In this document: in pieces, positions 51,058 to 60,180 of the stretch
Layout: each line of letters starts with the position of its first letter
How positions within the stretch are numbered: the first letter of the stretch is position 1
Assembly: GCF_007097385.1 (NCBI RefSeq)
Contig: NZ_VJZS01000019.1
Span: 1 to 64,000 of the forward strand
Origin: Flavobacterium sp. ZT3R18
GTDB taxonomy: Bacteria; Bacteroidota; Bacteroidia; Flavobacteriales; Flavobacteriaceae
Direction: 5' to 3'
Length of the DNA stretch: 64,000 nucleotides
Program-made: the position numbers and the translations under genes
Notes under the pieces: generated by a model
What the model was told of the DNA's origin: nothing
Database searches by the model: none
What the model saw: the letters and a program-made list of their open reading frames with translations, nothing else

Positions 51058-51140
51058 TTTATTTAGAATAATTAAATTTAAGCAAAAGTATAATTTTTTG
51101 TTAATGTGCCAAAGTTTTATTTAGATTTATTTTAAATAAA
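51058..51140 (-). promoter_or_regulatory. Promoter and two Fur-like boxes of the imelysin operon
   Basis: On the minus strand TTTG (51113-51110), a 19-bp spacer and TACTTTTG (51090-51083) form a perfect Bacteroidota promoter. One box lies just upstream of -33 at 51116-51140 (8-bp arms TTTATTTA and TAAATAAA), a second half-site-rich copy at 51061-51077 lies downstream, near the transcription start. Confidence 0.75.
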
Positions 51141-51196
51141 AGAAAGGCTTTTGTTAAAATGTATTTGAGTTTTAATGAAGTACTAAAAACCTCATT

Positions 51197-53200
51197 TTAA
51201 GATTTTTTCTGTAAAGCCTTTTTTATCCAATCTCCATATTGAATTTCATCAGATGTATAACCAATTGGCAGACTCAAGTCTTTTCCTTCGGGATTCATTA
51301 TCACATAATAGGGTTGTGCATTGGCTTTGTAACGCGTAATTTGAAAATCACTCCATTTGTCCCCTATAGATTCAATACTTTCGCCTGTATCTTTCGAAAT
51401 GTATTGCTCCGAAACTGGCAACTCCCTTTTATCATCTACATAAAGTGATATTAAAACCACCTCATTAAGCAACAAATTCAAAACTATTGGATCTGACCAA
51501 ACATAGTCTTCCATTTTTCGGCAATTGACACAAGCATATCCTGTAAAATCCAACAATACGGGCTTGTTTACTTTTTTGGCGTAAGCCAAACCTAAATCGT
51601 AATCCTGAAAAGCTACAATTCCATGCGCTCCTAGATGTGCGCCTTTGGGTAGTTGAGCCGTTGTACTTTTATTTTCAGTTGCACTCCCAGTATTTTTTGG
51701 ACTCTCACTGTATGAAGGAGATGGCGGAAAACCACTAATTATTTTCAAGGGAGCTCCCCACAAACCTGGAATCATATACAACGTAAAAGACAAAACGAAA
51801 AGACCAAACAACAATCTCCCCACCGATATGGAACCCGAAGGAGAATCATGCGGTAATGTTATTTTTCCCAATAAATACAAGGCTAGCACTCCAAAAATGG
51901 CGATCCAAATGGCTAAAAACGTCTCTCTTTCCAGAAAATGCAGTTGCAAAACCAGATCAGCATTAGACAAAAACTTGAATGCCAAAGCAAGTTCCAAAAA
52001 TCCTAAAACAACCTTAACGGTATTGAGCCATCCGCCAGATTTTGGCATACTATTTAGCCAACCTGGGAACATAGCAAAAAGCATAAACGGCAAAGCCAAT
52101 GCCATCGAAAAGCCTAACATTCCTATAACGGGTGCCAATCCACCTTTGGATGCGGCTTCGACTAATAACGTTCCAACGATAGGACCCGTACACGAAAAGG
52201 AAACAATGGCCAATGCCAACGCCATAAACAAAATCCCAATTACTCCGCCTTTATCGGCTTGTTTATCAACCTTATTTGCCCATGAATTAGGTAACATAAT
52301 TTCGAATGCTCCCAAAAAAGAAGTGGCAAAAACGATTAATAAAACAAAGAAAATAATATTGAACCAAACATTTGTAGCCAATTCGTTGAGCGCATCTGCG
52401 CCAAAAAGTCCCGTTACTAGAGTGCCTAACAATACGTACAAACCAATAATGGAAAGTCCATAAACAATGGCATTTTTAATACCAGCAGCTTTACTTTTGC
52501 TTTGCTTTGTAAAAAAACTTACCGTCATGGGGATCATCGGAAAAACACAAGGCGTTAACAGAGCCGCAAATCCAGACAGAAAAGCAATAAAAAAAATGGC
52601 AACAAACCCTTTCTTGGATTTTTTTTTGGGATGATTGACTGTTGCTTCAGATTCTTTCTGAACCGCTTTTGGGGTAACTTGATTTATTTTCGCAGCAATT
52701 TCGGAAGTACTTGATTTGTTGGCCGCTACTTCGGTTTGGACACTAGCAATGGGAACTTCTGGGATCTTGAATTCAAAAGTTTTGTTTTGCTGGATACAAG
52801 CTTCATTACACGCTTGATAAGAAACGGCTACTAAAACTTTGCTCGTTTTGGTGTTTTTAATTTTAATTCTTTGGGTAAAAACAGCTTCATTTTCAAAAAA
52901 GCATTCTTCTACTTTAAAAACATCATTGTAGACTTTTTCGAAAGTACTTTCGGCAACTTTTCCTAATCTTTCAAAATTACCTTGCTGGTTTTTGAAAACA
53001 AATTCGCTTGGGAGTGCTCCTCCATCGGGTGTAAATTGCGAATACAAATGCCATCCTTTTTCGATAGTCGCTTTCATGATTAGTAAAAACTCTGTATCCG
53101 ATTTTTTTTCGACCCTTGTATGCCATTTTACAGGATCGAGCATTTGGGCATTCATGCCAAATATTGCAAAGAATGCGAGGTATAATAATATTTTTTTCAT
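51197..53200 (-). CDS. dsbD: Thiol:disulfide interchange protein DsbD
   Basis: A 667-residue inner-membrane protein with signal peptide (ILLYLAFFAIFGMNAQ). The N-terminal immunoglobulin-like domain has its Cys pair in ACNEACIQQ. Residues about 195-480 form the eight-helix core with LTPCVFPMIPMTV and the second transmembrane Cys region FSCTGPIVGTL. The C-terminal thioredoxin domain has CVNC (about 557-560). It passes electrons from cytoplasmic thioredoxin to envelope proteins, for example for cytochrome c maturation. It is single, between two iron-related units, and not preceded by a palindromic box. Confidence 0.95.
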   Translation of the reverse strand: MKKILLYLAFFAIFGMNAQMLDPVKWHTRVEKKSDTEFLLIMKATIEKGWHLYSQFTPDGGALPSEFVFKNQQGNFERLGKVAESTFEKVYNDVFKVEECFFENEAVFTQRIKIKNTKTSKVLVAVSYQACNEACIQQNKTFEFKIPEVPIASVQTEVAANKSSTSEIAAKINQVTPKAVQKESEATVNHPKKKSKKGFVAIFFIAFLSGFAALLTPCVFPMIPMTVSFFTKQSKSKAAGIKNAIVYGLSIIGLYVLLGTLVTGLFGADALNELATNVWFNIIFFVLLIVFATSFLGAFEIMLPNSWANKVDKQADKGGVIGILFMALALAIVSFSCTGPIVGTLLVEAASKGGLAPVIGMLGFSMALALPFMLFAMFPGWLNSMPKSGGWLNTVKVVLGFLELALAFKFLSNADLVLQLHFLERETFLAIWIAIFGVLALYLLGKITLPHDSPSGSISVGRLLFGLFVLSFTLYMIPGLWGAPLKIISGFPPSPSYSESPKNTGSATENKSTTAQLPKGAHLGAHGIVAFQDYDLGLAYAKKVNKPVLLDFTGYACVNCRKMEDYVWSDPIVLNLLLNEVVLISLYVDDKRELPVSEQYISKDTGESIESIGDKWSDFQITRYKANAQPYYVIMNPEGKDLSLPIGYTSDEIQYGDWIKKALQKKS

Positions 53201-53267
53201 TGGTTGGTGTTTATGTAACTGGTATTCGTTTTATAAAAATTATTTGCTTTTACAATTAGGCTTTTAT

Positions 53268-53328
53268 AAAATCTGCTAAATCTGTGTAAAAAATTAGGCA
53301 TGCAGATTTTGCAGATTTGCGCAGATTT
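53268..53328. repeat. AAATCTGCTAAATCTG-type intergenic repeat
   Basis: AAATCTGCTAAATCTGTG and inverted GCAGATTTTGCAGATTTG form arms of about 15 bp. Related elements are at 22848-22911 and, less similar, within 28544-28683. It lies between DsbD and the YCF48-like genes. Confidence 0.6.
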
Positions 53329-53417
53329 TAAAGTATAAAAAAGGAATAACAAGTTTAAACAGGGTCGATTATACAAGCGAATACCCTGATATTTATAGCT
53401 TTTGGATTTTAAATAAA

Positions 53418-53451
53418 AAACGGCAACTATTCCTAGAAACAGTTACCGTTT
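53418..53451 (-). terminator. Terminator of the thioredoxin/ApbE operon
   Basis: AAACGGTAACTG pairs with CAGTTGCCGTTT-type sequence with one G-T pair on the minus strand, followed by T residues, just past the stop of the last gene. Confidence 0.65.
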
Positions 53452-53459
53452 TATGTTAT

Positions 53460-54452
53460 TTATTTAGTATTGGATGTCAAGAACGTTTTTACGCCTCCTA
53501 TGTACCCTTTACTTTCTGTTGGAAAATCGATAGCATACATATTTTGAGCAATTGGATCTATATTTTGAGATTTCCAAGTAGCACCTCCATCAGTAGTTTT
53601 TATCAACTCGCCATACTGTCCAGCTGTATAACCTATTTTTTCATTCACAAAGAAAATCCCTCTTTGTTGATCATCTACTGGCAAAAAGAGTCTGGTTACT
53701 GTATTCGTATTCAGGTCGATTTTTATAACCACCCCACTTTGTCCACAGGCATAACCAATATTTGGAACTGGAAAATGCATATCCTGCAAACGAATGGTTT
53801 GTTTGGTATCTATTGCTGTCCAAGTTTTGGCAAGATCTTTTGAGATTCTCAAAACACCATTAGCACCACAAACCACAATGGTAGCCGCATCTTTCATGTA
53901 AACTGCCCTCAAATCTGTAGTGACACCACTGGTTTTTTTAGTCCAAGTAACTCCTGCATTTGTGGTAGTCAGTAAAACTCCTGCTGCACCTACACAAACT
54001 CCGTTATTTTTATCAAAAAAAGTAACCCCATATAGGGTTTCAGTAGTGCCACTTACCGCTTGCTTAAACATTACTCCCGCATCGGTAGTGTACAAAATAG
54101 TTCCAAGACTACCTACTATCCAACCTGTATTAGCATCTATAAAATAATTGCTATACAACTGTCCCAACAGTGTAGGAATAACTAATTTTGTCCAATCTTT
54201 ACCTCCATTGGTCGTTTTTAGCACGGCACCTTGCGTTACTGTTTCAATAACCATATTCCCAACTGCAAAACCATTGTCAAGACCTATAAAATCGAGGTCA
54301 TTGATGGTAGCGTTCAATATCAAGCTATTGGTACTAATGCTATAATCGGGCACTTTTGCGGTAGCTTCTGGAAACGTTTCTGTTTCGCACGAAACAACTA
54401 TTCCCGCCAGTAAAAATACTGGAATTATATGTTTAAAAATCGTTGTTTTCAT
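53460..54452 (-). CDS. YCF48-like beta-propeller lipoprotein, copy A
   Basis: A 330-residue lipoprotein (FLLAGIVVSC, Cys22 region). It contains at least five repeats with the GGKDWTKL / GWIVG / TTDAGVMF pattern of YCF48/BNR-type propellers (TTNGGKDWTKL, TTNAGVTWTKK, TTDGGATWKSQ). YCF48 helps assemble photosystem II in cyanobacteria; bacterial relatives are surface binding proteins. A paralogue is the next gene upstream. It ends the six-gene operon that starts with thioredoxin and ApbE. Confidence 0.82.
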   Translation of the reverse strand: MKTTIFKHIIPVFLLAGIVVSCETETFPEATAKVPDYSISTNSLILNATINDLDFIGLDNGFAVGNMVIETVTQGAVLKTTNGGKDWTKLVIPTLLGQLYSNYFIDANTGWIVGSLGTILYTTDAGVMFKQAVSGTTETLYGVTFFDKNNGVCVGAAGVLLTTTNAGVTWTKKTSGVTTDLRAVYMKDAATIVVCGANGVLRISKDLAKTWTAIDTKQTIRLQDMHFPVPNIGYACGQSGVVIKIDLNTNTVTRLFLPVDDQQRGIFFVNEKIGYTAGQYGELIKTTDGGATWKSQNIDPIAQNMYAIDFPTESKGYIGGVKTFLTSNTK

Positions 54453-54493
54453 ATGTGATTGCTCCTTTTTTATTTTGTAACACCTCTTGAATG

Positions 54494-55501
54494 TTACTCT
54501 TGTTTTGTTTTCAATATTGCTTTGCTACCAGCTACGTAACCTAATTTATCATTCCAATACGCCACATCCGTTAGGGTTACTGAAACTCCAGATTTCATTC
54601 GACTCCATGATGCTCCACCATCTTCGGTTTTAAAAATCAAACCAAATCTACCTACTACATATCCTAAATTATCCGTTAAAAAGTTGATTCCTTGCATGGT
54701 TTCGGTCATTGGCGGATTGATCAAAGTAAGAGCGTCGTTTGCCAAGTTGATTTTTAAAACAATTCCATTCGATCCACAACTATAGGCTACGTTTTGTGAG
54801 GGTGCAGCAATTCTATAAAATGTTGCAGCAGCTACATTTGTAACTTGCGAAGTTGGAATTGTAGTAAAAGTATCTCCAAAATTGGTCGTTTTTAAAAGAA
54901 CTCCCGCCGCACCAACGATATAAAAAGTAGTTGCATCTTTGATATAAATCGCTCTCAAAGCAGTGACAATATCCTTCCCATCTACAGCTTTAGCAGATTT
55001 GATTGCCCAAGTAGTACCACCATCTTTAGTAATCAAAATTTTTCCTGTAGCGGTAGTGCAAGCTCCAAGATTTTCATTCAAGAAATTCACGGCAAGTACA
55101 TTCTCGGTAGCCAGTAAAGTAGCAGGAACTTTATCAGTCCAAGTCAAACCCTGATCGGTTGTTTTCTTGATAATAGCACCGTTTCCGACTACCCATCCTG
55201 ATTGTTCAGATGTAAAACTAATATCATTAAGATTATTTGTAGTTTTGGCATCCATTTTTTGCCAAGTAACGCCTTGATCCATTGTTTTTATTACATAGCC
55301 CAATTGCCCTACCGAAATAGCGGTTGTTCTATTGAGCATTTTTAGAGTAGTATTCTCATTGATGGTGTTCAAGTCCTCTAGTACTTTATACGGATTTGGA
55401 TACACTAATGGCGCTTCTATTTTAGAGTCAGAACCTGTACAAGAAACCATAGAAATGATTCCTGTGATTAATACTAGTGATTTTATAAAAATTGACTTCA
55501 T
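54494..55501 (-). CDS. YCF48-like beta-propeller lipoprotein, copy B
   Basis: A 335-residue lipoprotein (LVLITGIISMVSC). The same repeat type as the next gene: TMDQGVTWQKM, TTDQGLTWTDK, TKDGGTTWAIK, TEDGGASWSRM. Together the two genes probably arose by tandem duplication and make two related propellers. It is 41 bp upstream of copy A, and 31 bp after the DUF3570 gene, in one operon. Confidence 0.82.
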   Translation of the reverse strand: MKSIFIKSLVLITGIISMVSCTGSDSKIEAPLVYPNPYKVLEDLNTINENTTLKMLNRTTAISVGQLGYVIKTMDQGVTWQKMDAKTTNNLNDISFTSEQSGWVVGNGAIIKKTTDQGLTWTDKVPATLLATENVLAVNFLNENLGACTTATGKILITKDGGTTWAIKSAKAVDGKDIVTALRAIYIKDATTFYIVGAAGVLLKTTNFGDTFTTIPTSQVTNVAAATFYRIAAPSQNVAYSCGSNGIVLKINLANDALTLINPPMTETMQGINFLTDNLGYVVGRFGLIFKTEDGGASWSRMKSGVSVTLTDVAYWNDKLGYVAGSKAILKTKQE

Positions 55502-55532
55502 TATTTATATTTTTTATTATTTAAAGAAATGA

Positions 55533-56888
55533 TTAAAGTTCGAAAGTGATTTCAAAAGATAAAGAACTACCCGTTAAACCATCTTGTCTGTTGTTATGAG
55601 CGTAGCGCAAACCAATATCCTTCATCGCTACAAAGTGCTGAATTGGTTTTCCGTTTGCATCCAATTTTGCATTAGCAAAAGGAACATAGCGCAAGGCTAA
55701 TCCTGTACGAACTGCCGAGAACGTAGCCAAATCCATATCACTGGTATAAAATTCCTCTGGATTATACACATGCTGACCATAAGCGGCATAATAAGAAGTT
55801 CCCTCTTGGTAATGAAATCTCGCAAATGGTGTTATTGCAAATGATTTATTGACTTTCAATACCGTTTCCATACCAAAGGTTATTGAGTTAATATCCCAAG
55901 TATCTTTGTACAGTCTGGCGTAGGTGCGCAACACGATTGCAGGATCTAAAAAGTAATTGAATCGTCCAGAAATGGCAATTTTGTAGCGTTCACGAGGTAA
56001 TTTCTCAATTCGGACTTCTTTTTGATATTCATCTCCAATACCATCATTAAAATAAACTCTGTGAAAAGGAGTAGAAAGCAATCCTTTTTGAGCCAATAAA
56101 TCAAGACCTACAGAAGCATTCATTTTTTGGTTTATGGCAAATGAGAATCCGTTTACCAATGCATACGAAGTTCTATAATCTACAGGATACATTTGCCCAT
56201 CTTTTTCGATAGCCTCTCCGCTATATACAAAAGGAGTTGCATACGGATTTACAGAACTTGCAGAAGCACCTGTTTCTGCATCTAATGCCGATGCACGAAA
56301 CTCTCCTGGATGTACCACCATCCAGCGGTCAACCGTAGCACCAAAACTAGTAGAAAGAACTTGATCGTTTTTCTTTAATTTTTTAGATAACGAAAGACCT
56401 GCATTTACAGATTGCACATCATATTCGCTAGAAAATCCAGCACGAGGCGCAACAGTAACCGTAGGCGAAAGTTGGTGCTCATAAGCAACGTTACCATAGA
56501 TGCGAGTTTCGTCTCCGCTTACTCCAGTGTTACCGCTACTCGCAGCCGAAACGTACTTGTCTATAGTCGCCAAGGATGCCGATGTAAAATGGTCTATTCC
56601 AGTATCTATCGCTACTGCATCTACTGATTTTATAGGCAGATAAAGATGCACTTCTTGCGAAAAACTCTCTAGTTTTTGAGAACCAAGTCCTCCATTTACA
56701 GCACTTCGGTCTCCGTCTTGATCGTAATAATTACTCAATAACGAGATTTTGGTTGGTCGTTTATCTTTCTCTTCTTTGTTTTTAGCGTTTTGACCAAATG
56801 ATAATTTACCTACTAATAGCATAAATATCACTATCAAAGCATTAAAATTGGGAAGCGAAAAAATAAATAAATGTATAATTAGCATCAT
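55533..56888 (-). CDS. DUF3570 outer-membrane barrel protein
   Basis: A 451-residue protein with a hydrophobic N-terminus and probable signal cleavage after LLVGKLSFGQ. The rest is rich in alternating beta strands with many aromatic residues, such as RFNYFLDPAIVLRTYARLYKD, and ends in LSFEITFEL (an aromatic/Leu-terminated final strand), as in outer-membrane beta-barrels. Family DUF3570 occurs with DUF4266 and ApbE in many Bacteria. The gene follows the DUF4266 gene by 34 bp. Confidence 0.85.
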   Translation of the reverse strand: MMLIIHLFIFSLPNFNALIVIFMLLVGKLSFGQNAKNKEEKDKRPTKISLLSNYYDQDGDRSAVNGGLGSQKLESFSQEVHLYLPIKSVDAVAIDTGIDHFTSASLATIDKYVSAASSGNTGVSGDETRIYGNVAYEHQLSPTVTVAPRAGFSSEYDVQSVNAGLSLSKKLKKNDQVLSTSFGATVDRWMVVHPGEFRASALDAETGASASSVNPYATPFVYSGEAIEKDGQMYPVDYRTSYALVNGFSFAINQKMNASVGLDLLAQKGLLSTPFHRVYFNDGIGDEYQKEVRIEKLPRERYKIAISGRFNYFLDPAIVLRTYARLYKDTWDINSITFGMETVLKVNKSFAITPFARFHYQEGTSYYAAYGQHVYNPEEFYTSDMDLATFSAVRTGLALRYVPFANAKLDANGKPIQHFVAMKDIGLRYAHNNRQDGLTGSSLSFEITFEL

Positions 56889-56922
56889 TGTGTGTTTCTA
56901 TTTTTTGAATATTTTGTTTGGG

Positions 56923-57144
56923 TTAATTGCAACCACATCCGCCGCCTGTTTTTCCTGTTTCCCCGCCTGAAGCTCCTTCTCTAAAAGAAAAACCTTCGGA
57001 TTCTAATTTCTCTAATGAAGTAGTTCCTGTTTGCATCGAATAATCCGAAACGTATTGTCTTTGATAGGGCTTCACTGGAGCGCAACGGCTGCAAGTACCT
57101 ATGAGTACAACTGCTGATAAAAGCAATTTAATTTTGTTGAACAT
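56923..57144 (-). CDS. DUF4266 small lipoprotein
   Basis: A 73-residue lipoprotein (AVVLIGTCSRCAP, lipobox near Cys18 or Cys21) with the family's APVKPYQRQYVSDYSM and a conserved, Gly-rich Cys-containing tail (GASGGETGKTGGGCGCN). Its start overlaps the ApbE stop by 17 bp. The Gly/Ser/Thr-rich tail next to an ApbE gene makes it a candidate for covalent flavin attachment or for metal binding through the CGC motif, but this is unproven. Confidence 0.88.
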   Translation of the reverse strand: MFNKIKLLLSAVVLIGTCSRCAPVKPYQRQYVSDYSMQTGTTSLEKLESEGFSFREGASGGETGKTGGGCGCN

Positions 57145-58075
57145 ATTGATTTGTATTTAAATTATCTGAATAATAATATTGATTTTGATTGTCTATCATA
57201 AAACATTGAATGTCTTCAAATTGATTTACAAACTCCAATCCCTGTTCTAATCCCATCAAGAAAACTGATGTGGCAATAGCGTCACACAGTTCTGGATCAG
57301 GACTAATAATGGTTACACTTTGAAGTCCTTTTACAGGATAACCCGTTTTTGGATGAATGATATGAGAGTATTTTTCGCCATCAATCAGGGCAAATCGCTC
57401 GTAACTGCCCGATGTGGCTACGGCTTGATTTTCTAAAGGCAACCAAGCAATGTAAGATTCTTTTTTATTGGGATCTGCAATACCTACTCGCCAAGGATAA
57501 CCCTCATTGTTTTTACCCCAACACACCAAATCGCCACCAGCATTGACCAAACCCGATTGAATTCCGTAACTAATGAGCAACTCCTTTATTTGATTGGCAA
57601 TATATCCTTTGCCAATAGCCCCAAGCTCAATTTTGGTACCTTTATTGTTTATGAATACCGTTTTGTTTTTGGAGTCTAATTGCACGTATTTATAGTTAAT
57701 ATTACTAACCGATTGTCCAATTGCTGCTGGTGTAGGGAATTCACTCATTGGTTTATCAAAATACCAAACTTTGTCTATTGAGGCAAAAGTGATGTCAAAC
57801 AATCCTTTTGTCAGTTCAGATATTTTTAGCCCTCTTTGTATTAGATAAAACAATTCGTTGCCCACAACAACTGGACGCACGCCCGCAGCCTGATTGACCG
57901 CATGCATTTGAGTTCCCGCCTCCCAAGCCGAAATTATTTTTATGAGTTCATTGGCTTTTTCAAATCCTTTTTGGATCAATTCCTGCGCATCTTTCTCTTG
58001 ATCGTCATCCATTATAATCGAAATAGACAAGGTTGAAGTCATAGACGGAATCGTCTCTGTGTATAGTTGTGACAT
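57128..58075 (-). CDS. apbE: FAD:protein FMN transferase
   Basis: A 315-residue ApbE-family protein: MTSTLSISI at the start, WEAGTQMHAVNQAAG, KLELGAIGKGYIANQI, GLVNAGGDLVCWG (FAD site), KYSHIIHPKTGYPVKG, and PDPELCDAIATSVFLMGLEQG with the Mg-binding Asp and Thr. It transfers FMN to a Ser or Thr of partner proteins. No signal peptide is visible although most ApbE proteins act outside the cytoplasm, so either the start is elsewhere or the enzyme is cytoplasmic. It lies between thioredoxin and DUF4266 genes. Confidence 0.93.
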   Translation of the reverse strand: MSQLYTETIPSMTSTLSISIIMDDDQEKDAQELIQKGFEKANELIKIISAWEAGTQMHAVNQAAGVRPVVVGNELFYLIQRGLKISELTKGLFDITFASIDKVWYFDKPMSEFPTPAAIGQSVSNINYKYVQLDSKNKTVFINNKGTKIELGAIGKGYIANQIKELLISYGIQSGLVNAGGDLVCWGKNNEGYPWRVGIADPNKKESYIAWLPLENQAVATSGSYERFALIDGEKYSHIIHPKTGYPVKGLQSVTIISPDPELCDAIATSVFLMGLEQGLEFVNQFEDIQCFMIDNQNQYYYSDNLNTNQYVQQN

Positions 58076-58099
58076 GATTACTGATTGTATTTGGAAAGG

Positions 58100-58540
58100 C
58101 TATTTTTTAATACTTTCTTTCAAAGCCTCCATAGCTTTATCGTAACCCATAGCTTTTGTGATTACTTTTTTGACATTGAGGTTTTCGTCTGCAATTACCA
58201 AAAGAGGAAAAATTCCATTTGGATTTAGTTTTTCGGCTAGAGCATCATTAGTTGCAGTAATATCTTTGGCTAATTTTTTGCGCTGAGGAAAATCAGCATT
58301 GTAAAACACAAAATCAGCGTTCAAAATTGAAGCAACCTCTTTTTGCTCGACAAACTCATTTTTGAAAACATGACAAATCGCGCACCAATCTGATCCCGAA
58401 AAATAAACCGCAATGTATTTGTTGCTCTCTTTGGCTTTTTTAACAATCGTTAAATCATCTTTATCGGTAGAAACGCCCGCTGAGGAGCATAAAAACAATG
58501 AAAAACTTACAAAAAGAAGCTTTTTTAAAAATTTAGTCAT
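58100..58540 (-). CDS. Thioredoxin-like exported protein
   Basis: A 146-residue protein starting at the ATG at 58540 (MTKFLKKLLFVSFSLFLCSS, signal, possibly a lipoprotein); a longer frame from 58603 adds 21 residues that overlap the promoter. The thioredoxin fold has CAIC in SGSDWCAICHVFKNEF and later FPLLVIADENLNVKKVI. It is the first gene of the operon, downstream of the boxed promoter. It may reduce disulfides or haem sites for the operon's lipoproteins. Confidence 0.87.
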   Translation of the reverse strand: MTKFLKKLLFVSFSLFLCSSAGVSTDKDDLTIVKKAKESNKYIAVYFSGSDWCAICHVFKNEFVEQKEVASILNADFVFYNADFPQRKKLAKDITATNDALAEKLNPNGIFPLLVIADENLNVKKVITKAMGYDKAMEALKESIKK

Positions 58541-58547
58541 TTTAATT

Positions 58548-58629
58548 TTATTTAGAATAATTAAGAATAGTGCGAAATTATTCGTTTTTATATTACAAAC
58601 CAAATCTTATTTAGAATAATTTTAAATAA
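58548..58629 (-). promoter_or_regulatory. Promoter and two Fur-like boxes of the thioredoxin/ApbE operon
   Basis: On the minus strand TTTG (58604-58601), a 20-bp spacer and TAATTTCG (58580-58573, one mismatch to TAnnTTTG). A near-perfect box lies upstream at 58607-58629 (ATTTAGAATAATTTTAAAT, one mismatch from full symmetry); a partial copy at 58548-58570 lies just before the start codon. Confidence 0.78.
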
Positions 58630-58793
58630 TAATTAACATTTTTTAAATGATCCATTAAGATAAATTTAAGTACCCAAATAGTGTACTTGGTATAATAGCG
58701 TAGTTTGTATTTAGTTAAACAAAGGGTTTAGTGTTATAAAATACAACGATATATTGTTGCTAACTTAGTTAAGTCAAACACAAGATCTTTTTT

Positions 58794-58851
58794 TTATTTT
58801 TAATTATTCTAAATAAAATCTTGTTTTATAAGCTTCTGCAAAATACCTTTG
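58794..58851 (+). promoter_or_regulatory. Promoter and Fur-like box of the DUF4856 operon
   Basis: The box is at 58794-58816, matching 20 of 23 positions of the consensus, with a perfect right half ATTCTAAATAA. TTG (58821-58823), a 20-bp spacer and TACCTTTG (58844-58851) form the promoter; the start codon is 35 bp later. As in the other units the box lies just upstream of -33. Confidence 0.75.
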
Positions 58852-58886
58852 CCGAAATTTTTTTTTAATCCAAAACAAAAAATATC

Positions 58887-60119
58887 ATGACCTTTAAAAA
58901 ATTATCTCTTTACGTATTGCCAATTATAGCAGTAGCATTTGCTTCGTGTTCAAAAGACGAAGATGTAGTTGACGAAACTTTCAACTACACTGTTCCGGCA
59001 ACTTACAAATTTGAAAGAAACTCAGTAACATCTGTAGATTATTCAGGTCAATCAAGCCGTTTATTAATGCTAGATGAAATGGGTAACTATTATAAAACCG
59101 CTGCAACGAACGCAACAGTAGTAGATGATGTTGTTCTTTCTCAAATGTATAGTAACACAAACAATCGTTTTACTGGAGCTGGTTTGAATGATTCGGGGAA
59201 ATTATTAAAAGATAAAACAGCAGCTTCTAAAGATTATTTCTCTTTATATCTTGGTGGTGGATCTACTGCTGAACAAGTTAGCGTTCGTGATTTTTTTGAA
59301 ACCCAATTCAAAAACGGTAATACAGCCAGTAAAGGTACAACTGCAGCCCCAGGTGTAGCAGGTGTTTATCTAGACGGAACAAGCAAACGATTGTTTGCCG
59401 CAAATGGATTAGAGCCGCAACAAGTATTATTAAAAGGGATGATGGGTGCTTGTTTTATGGATCAAATAGCTAATAATTACTTAAGCTTGAATAAATTAGA
59501 CGAAGCAACTAATAAAGTAGACAACACTAATAAAGTTTTAGCGACAGGAAAGTCTTACACTACAATGGAGCACGCTTGGGATGAAGCTTATGGTTATGTA
59601 TATGGCGCAGATAATTTAACTGTTACCCCAAATGTTTTTAAATTTTGGAGTAGTTATATAAACCAAGTTAATGCAGATAGTGATTTTAACACTATTAAAG
59701 CGGATATTGAATTGGCTTTTCGCAAAGGTAGAGCAGCTATAGTGGCTAATGATTATAAAGTTCGTGATGCTCAGATTGACATTATCAAAACAAAATTAGC
59801 AACAACATCAGCTGTTAGGGCGGTATTTTATTTGCAAGAGGGTAAAGCAAAGTTAGCAACAGGAGATGCTGGAGCAAAGTCGCTACACGCATTATCAGAA
59901 GGATATGGTTTTATTATGTCATTGCGTTACACCAATAAACCAGGTACAAACAGTCCTTATTTCACAAAAGCAGAAGTAGATACAATGTTAGCATCTATGT
60001 TAAGCGGAACTAATGGTTTGTGGGCTATCGATACTTTGGGAGCAAAATTAGATGCTTTATCTACACAGATAGCGACTAAATTTGGTTTTACAGTTGCTCA
60101 AGCTGCAACAGTAAATTAA
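58887..60119 (+). CDS. DUF4856 lipoprotein
   Basis: A 410-residue lipoprotein (LPIIAVAFASC, Cys21). DUF4856 family blocks can be seen: TVPATYKFERNSVTSVDYSGQSSR in pieces, KGMMGACFMDQIANNYLSL, MEHAWDEAYGYVYG with His and Glu, and LHALSEGYGFIMSLRY. It is usually encoded next to imelysin and HTTM genes, as here, and is probably a helical metal or haem-binding envelope protein. It is the first gene of the operon; the imelysin gene follows after 61 bp. Confidence 0.88.
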   Translation: MTFKKLSLYVLPIIAVAFASCSKDEDVVDETFNYTVPATYKFERNSVTSVDYSGQSSRLLMLDEMGNYYKTAATNATVVDDVVLSQMYSNTNNRFTGAGLNDSGKLLKDKTAASKDYFSLYLGGGSTAEQVSVRDFFETQFKNGNTASKGTTAAPGVAGVYLDGTSKRLFAANGLEPQQVLLKGMMGACFMDQIANNYLSLNKLDEATNKVDNTNKVLATGKSYTTMEHAWDEAYGYVYGADNLTVTPNVFKFWSSYINQVNADSDFNTIKADIELAFRKGRAAIVANDYKVRDAQIDIIKTKLATTSAVRAVFYLQEGKAKLATGDAGAKSLHALSEGYGFIMSLRYTNKPGTNSPYFTKAEVDTMLASMLSGTNGLWAIDTLGAKLDALSTQIATKFGFTVAQAATVN

Positions 60120-60180
60120 TTTAGAACAAATACAGATAATTATAAATTGCTTTTGTATTTTTGCCTAAAATTTTCCTAAA

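Noticed and set aside
51828..52463. 211-residue plus-strand frame inside dsbD
   Set aside because: Antisense to the membrane core of DsbD; Ser/Pro/Asn-rich composition is typical of a shadow frame.
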